A stretch of 64,000 bases of DNA from Achromobacter xylosoxidans. GTDB taxonomy: Bacteria; Pseudomonadota; Gammaproteobacteria; Burkholderiales; Burkholderiaceae_B. The translations under genes and the position numbers were made by a program. A model generated the notes under the pieces. The model searched no databases and was not told the DNA's origin. It was given only the letters and a program-made list of their open reading frames with translations. Shown one piece after another: positions 62,574 to 64,000 of this stretch. The DNA lies in the NCBI RefSeq assembly GCF_001457475.1, contig NZ_LN831029.1:868001-932000 (forward strand), read 5' to 3'. Position 1 is the stretch's first letter, and every line of letters begins with the position of its first letter.

Positions 62574-64000
62574 TGCGTAGGTTGCACTCTTTGCGCCGCT
62601 TCTCCGGCAATGCGCTGTTGCTGGCTGTTTGCGCCGCCTTTTCCGCCGCGCATGCGGCGGAGCCGAATGGCAAGGGGACCAAGAACGCGCCCGCCGCCAC
62701 GCAGAAAAGCGCACCGGCGCCCGCCGGGGAGCAGTTCGTCGACGGCATCGCGGCCGTGGTCGACAAAGACGTGATCACCCTGCGTGAACTACGCGACGCC
62801 TCGCTGCGCATTGCCGCTGAATTGAAGACCCGTGGCATCCAGGTGCCCGACGACAAGGCGTTGCAGCATCAGGTGTTGCAGCGCCTGATCATGGAACGCG
62901 TGCAACGTCATGAAGCCGACCGGCTCGGCATCCGCGTCACTGACGCCCAGGTCGATCAGGCCATCACCACGATCGCGGGTCGCAACAAGATCAGCGTGGC
63001 GCAATTGCGCGCTGAGATCGAGAAATCCGGCGTCTCCTGGGACAGCTACCGCAAGTCGTTGATGGACGAGATCCGGTCGGACCGCCTGCGTCAGCGCGCG
63101 GTGGATTCCACCATCGTCATTTCCGATGCCGAGGTCGACGCCTTCCTGAAGGACCAGCGCCGCAATCCGGCCTTCGCGGCCGCGCCGCAGCAGGCCCAGC
63201 CGCAGCCGCAACCGGAAGCCGCGCCCGAGCAGGCCGCCGCGCCGGCCGGCCCGATGCTCTATGCCGTGGCCCAGATCCTGGTGCGGGTGCCGGAAGGCTC
63301 GTCACCAGAGCAACTGGCCGCGCTGCGCAAGAAGGCCGAAGACCTGCTGGCGCGCGTCAAGCGCGGCGACGACTTCGCCAGCCTGGCCGCCGCCAGTTCG
63401 GACGGTCCCGAAGCGCTGCAGGGCGGCGTCATGGGCGTACGTCCGCTGGACGGTTGGCCCGACCTGTTCGCCAAGGCCATCGCCAATCTGCAGAAGGGCC
63501 AGGTCAGCGGCCTGCTCCAGAGCGGCAACGGCTTCCATATCCTCAAGGTGATGGATCGTGGCACGGCCCAGCCGGCGCCCAGCCGCACCGCCCGCGCCCC
63601 GGTTCCCACGCCGGCGCCGCAGCCCCGTCCGCAGCCGCAGGCCCAGGCGCCGCAAGGCCCGGTGGAAGTGATGCAGACGCATGCGCGCCACATCCTGATC
63701 AAGACCTCGACGGTCATGAGCGACGAGCAGGCGCGCCAACGCCTGGAGCAAGTGCGCCAGCGCCTGGTGGCCGGCGATGCCAAGTTCGACGACATGGCGC
63801 GCCAGTATTCGCAGGACGCGACCGCGCCGCAGGGCGGCGACCTGGGCTGGCTCAACCCCGGCGAGACCGTGCCGCCCTTCGAGGCCGCCATGAACGCGCT
63901 CAAGCCCGGCGAGATCAGCCAGCCCATCCAGACGCCGTTTGGCTGGCACCTGATCCAGGTCGAAGAGCGCCGCCAGCACGACGCCACCGATGACCTGGCC
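62570..64000 (+). CDS. surA: Periplasmic chaperone/peptidyl-prolyl isomerase SurA (3' truncated by window)
   Basis: Chaperone for outer-membrane proteins, including LptD. 477 residues are visible and the frame is still open at the window end, probably about 40 residues short. Signal peptide about 1-30 (AAFSAAHAAE). SurA N-domain at about 48-185 (VDGIAAVVDKDVITLRELRD), first parvulin domain at about 225-330 (YAVAQILVRVPEG), second at about 365-465 (MQTHARHILIKTS, GGDLGWLNPGETVPPFEAAMNALKPGEIS). The linkers are unusually rich in Gln/Pro/Ala (about 195-225 and 330-360). ATGA overlap with lptD. Confidence 0.97.
   Translation, partial: MMRRLHSLRRFSGNALLLAVCAAFSAAHAAEPNGKGTKNAPAATQKSAPAPAGEQFVDGIAAVVDKDVITLRELRDASLRIAAELKTRGIQVPDDKALQHQVLQRLIMERVQRHEADRLGIRVTDAQVDQAITTIAGRNKISVAQLRAEIEKSGVSWDSYRKSLMDEIRSDRLRQRAVDSTIVISDAEVDAFLKDQRRNPAFAAAPQQAQPQPQPEAAPEQAAAPAGPMLYAVAQILVRVPEGSSPEQLAALRKKAEDLLARVKRGDDFASLAAASSDGPEALQGGVMGVRPLDGWPDLFAKAIANLQKGQVSGLLQSGNGFHILKVMDRGTAQPAPSRTARAPVPTPAPQPRPQPQAQAPQGPVEVMQTHARHILIKTSTVMSDEQARQRLEQVRQRLVAGDAKFDDMARQYSQDATAPQGGDLGWLNPGETVPPFEAAMNALKPGEISQPIQTPFGWHLIQVEERRQHDATDDLA

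Overview
The window is a 64 kb piece of a GC-rich (roughly two-thirds G+C) bacterial chromosome with dense genes, short spacers and little mobile DNA. The protein sequences and gene neighbourhoods (ftsZ-lpxC then dciA/M23/secA; a Bug-type binding protein; pagP; amgK-murU divergent from lptD-surA; many LysR regulators) point to a betaproteobacterium of the Alcaligenaceae, most like Bordetella or Achromobacter. That assignment rests on recognition, not on a database search. No CRISPR array, prophage, insertion sequence or replication origin is visible.

Layout. 1-7.6 kb is the end of the cell-division/envelope cluster: ftsZ (5' cut by the window), lpxC, a DciA-type gene, an M23 peptidase, secA and a glyoxalase-like gene. 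7.6-14.2 kb is a metabolic island: FCD-type GntR regulator, Bug solute-binding protein, ThDP enzyme, thiol dioxygenase, an SDR lacking the Tyr/Lys catalytic pair, an Lrp regulator and a ChaC-type cyclotransferase. 14.2-19 kb holds pagP behind a Pho-box-like repeat array, mgtE with a thioesterase, and a yeiH/LysR divergent pair. 19-30.3 kb holds an M20 amidohydrolase, acyl-CoA ligase, inositol-phosphatase-like protein, mnmC, a GH31 protein and the metNIQ methionine importer.

30.4-40.5 kb has iron-related control: tRNA-Lys(UUU), an ECF sigma/FecR/TonB-receptor surface-signalling trio with a Fur-box-like site, then RidA, a lone ClpX-type zinc-finger protein, a chemoreceptor, a LysR regulator, and a second-type Fur gene coupled to an unknown gene and divergent from an AraC regulator. 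40.7-50.6 kb carries an alpha/beta hydrolase with a Cys nucleophile translationally coupled to a 52-residue ORF, a YkgJ-like protein, tag, an LtaS-like sulfatase, an AsmA protein, a diguanylate cyclase and a TetR/SDR pair. 50.7-57.4 kb has tRNA-Lys(CUU), a metallophosphoesterase on lower-GC DNA, azoR, a HAD hydrolase, an OmpA-like lipoprotein, a pterin dehydratase, and a tightly coupled FAD-monooxygenase/73-aa/MarR operon with a duplicated operator. 57.4-64 kb ends with a coiled-coil membrane protein, the peptidoglycan-recycling pair murU-amgK, and the outer-membrane assembly genes lptD and surA (3' cut by the window).

Envelope biogenesis is a recurring theme: division (FtsZ), lipid A (LpxC, PagP), LPS and porin assembly (LptD, SurA), export (SecA), amino-sugar recycling (AmgK, MurU) and several outer-membrane proteins. 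No clear new defence or mobile system was found. The best leads for unknown biology are the thiol-dioxygenase island, the Fur-coupled unknown gene, the GxCxG hydrolase with its leader-like ORF, the lone ClpX-type zinc finger, and the MarR operon with its small middle gene.
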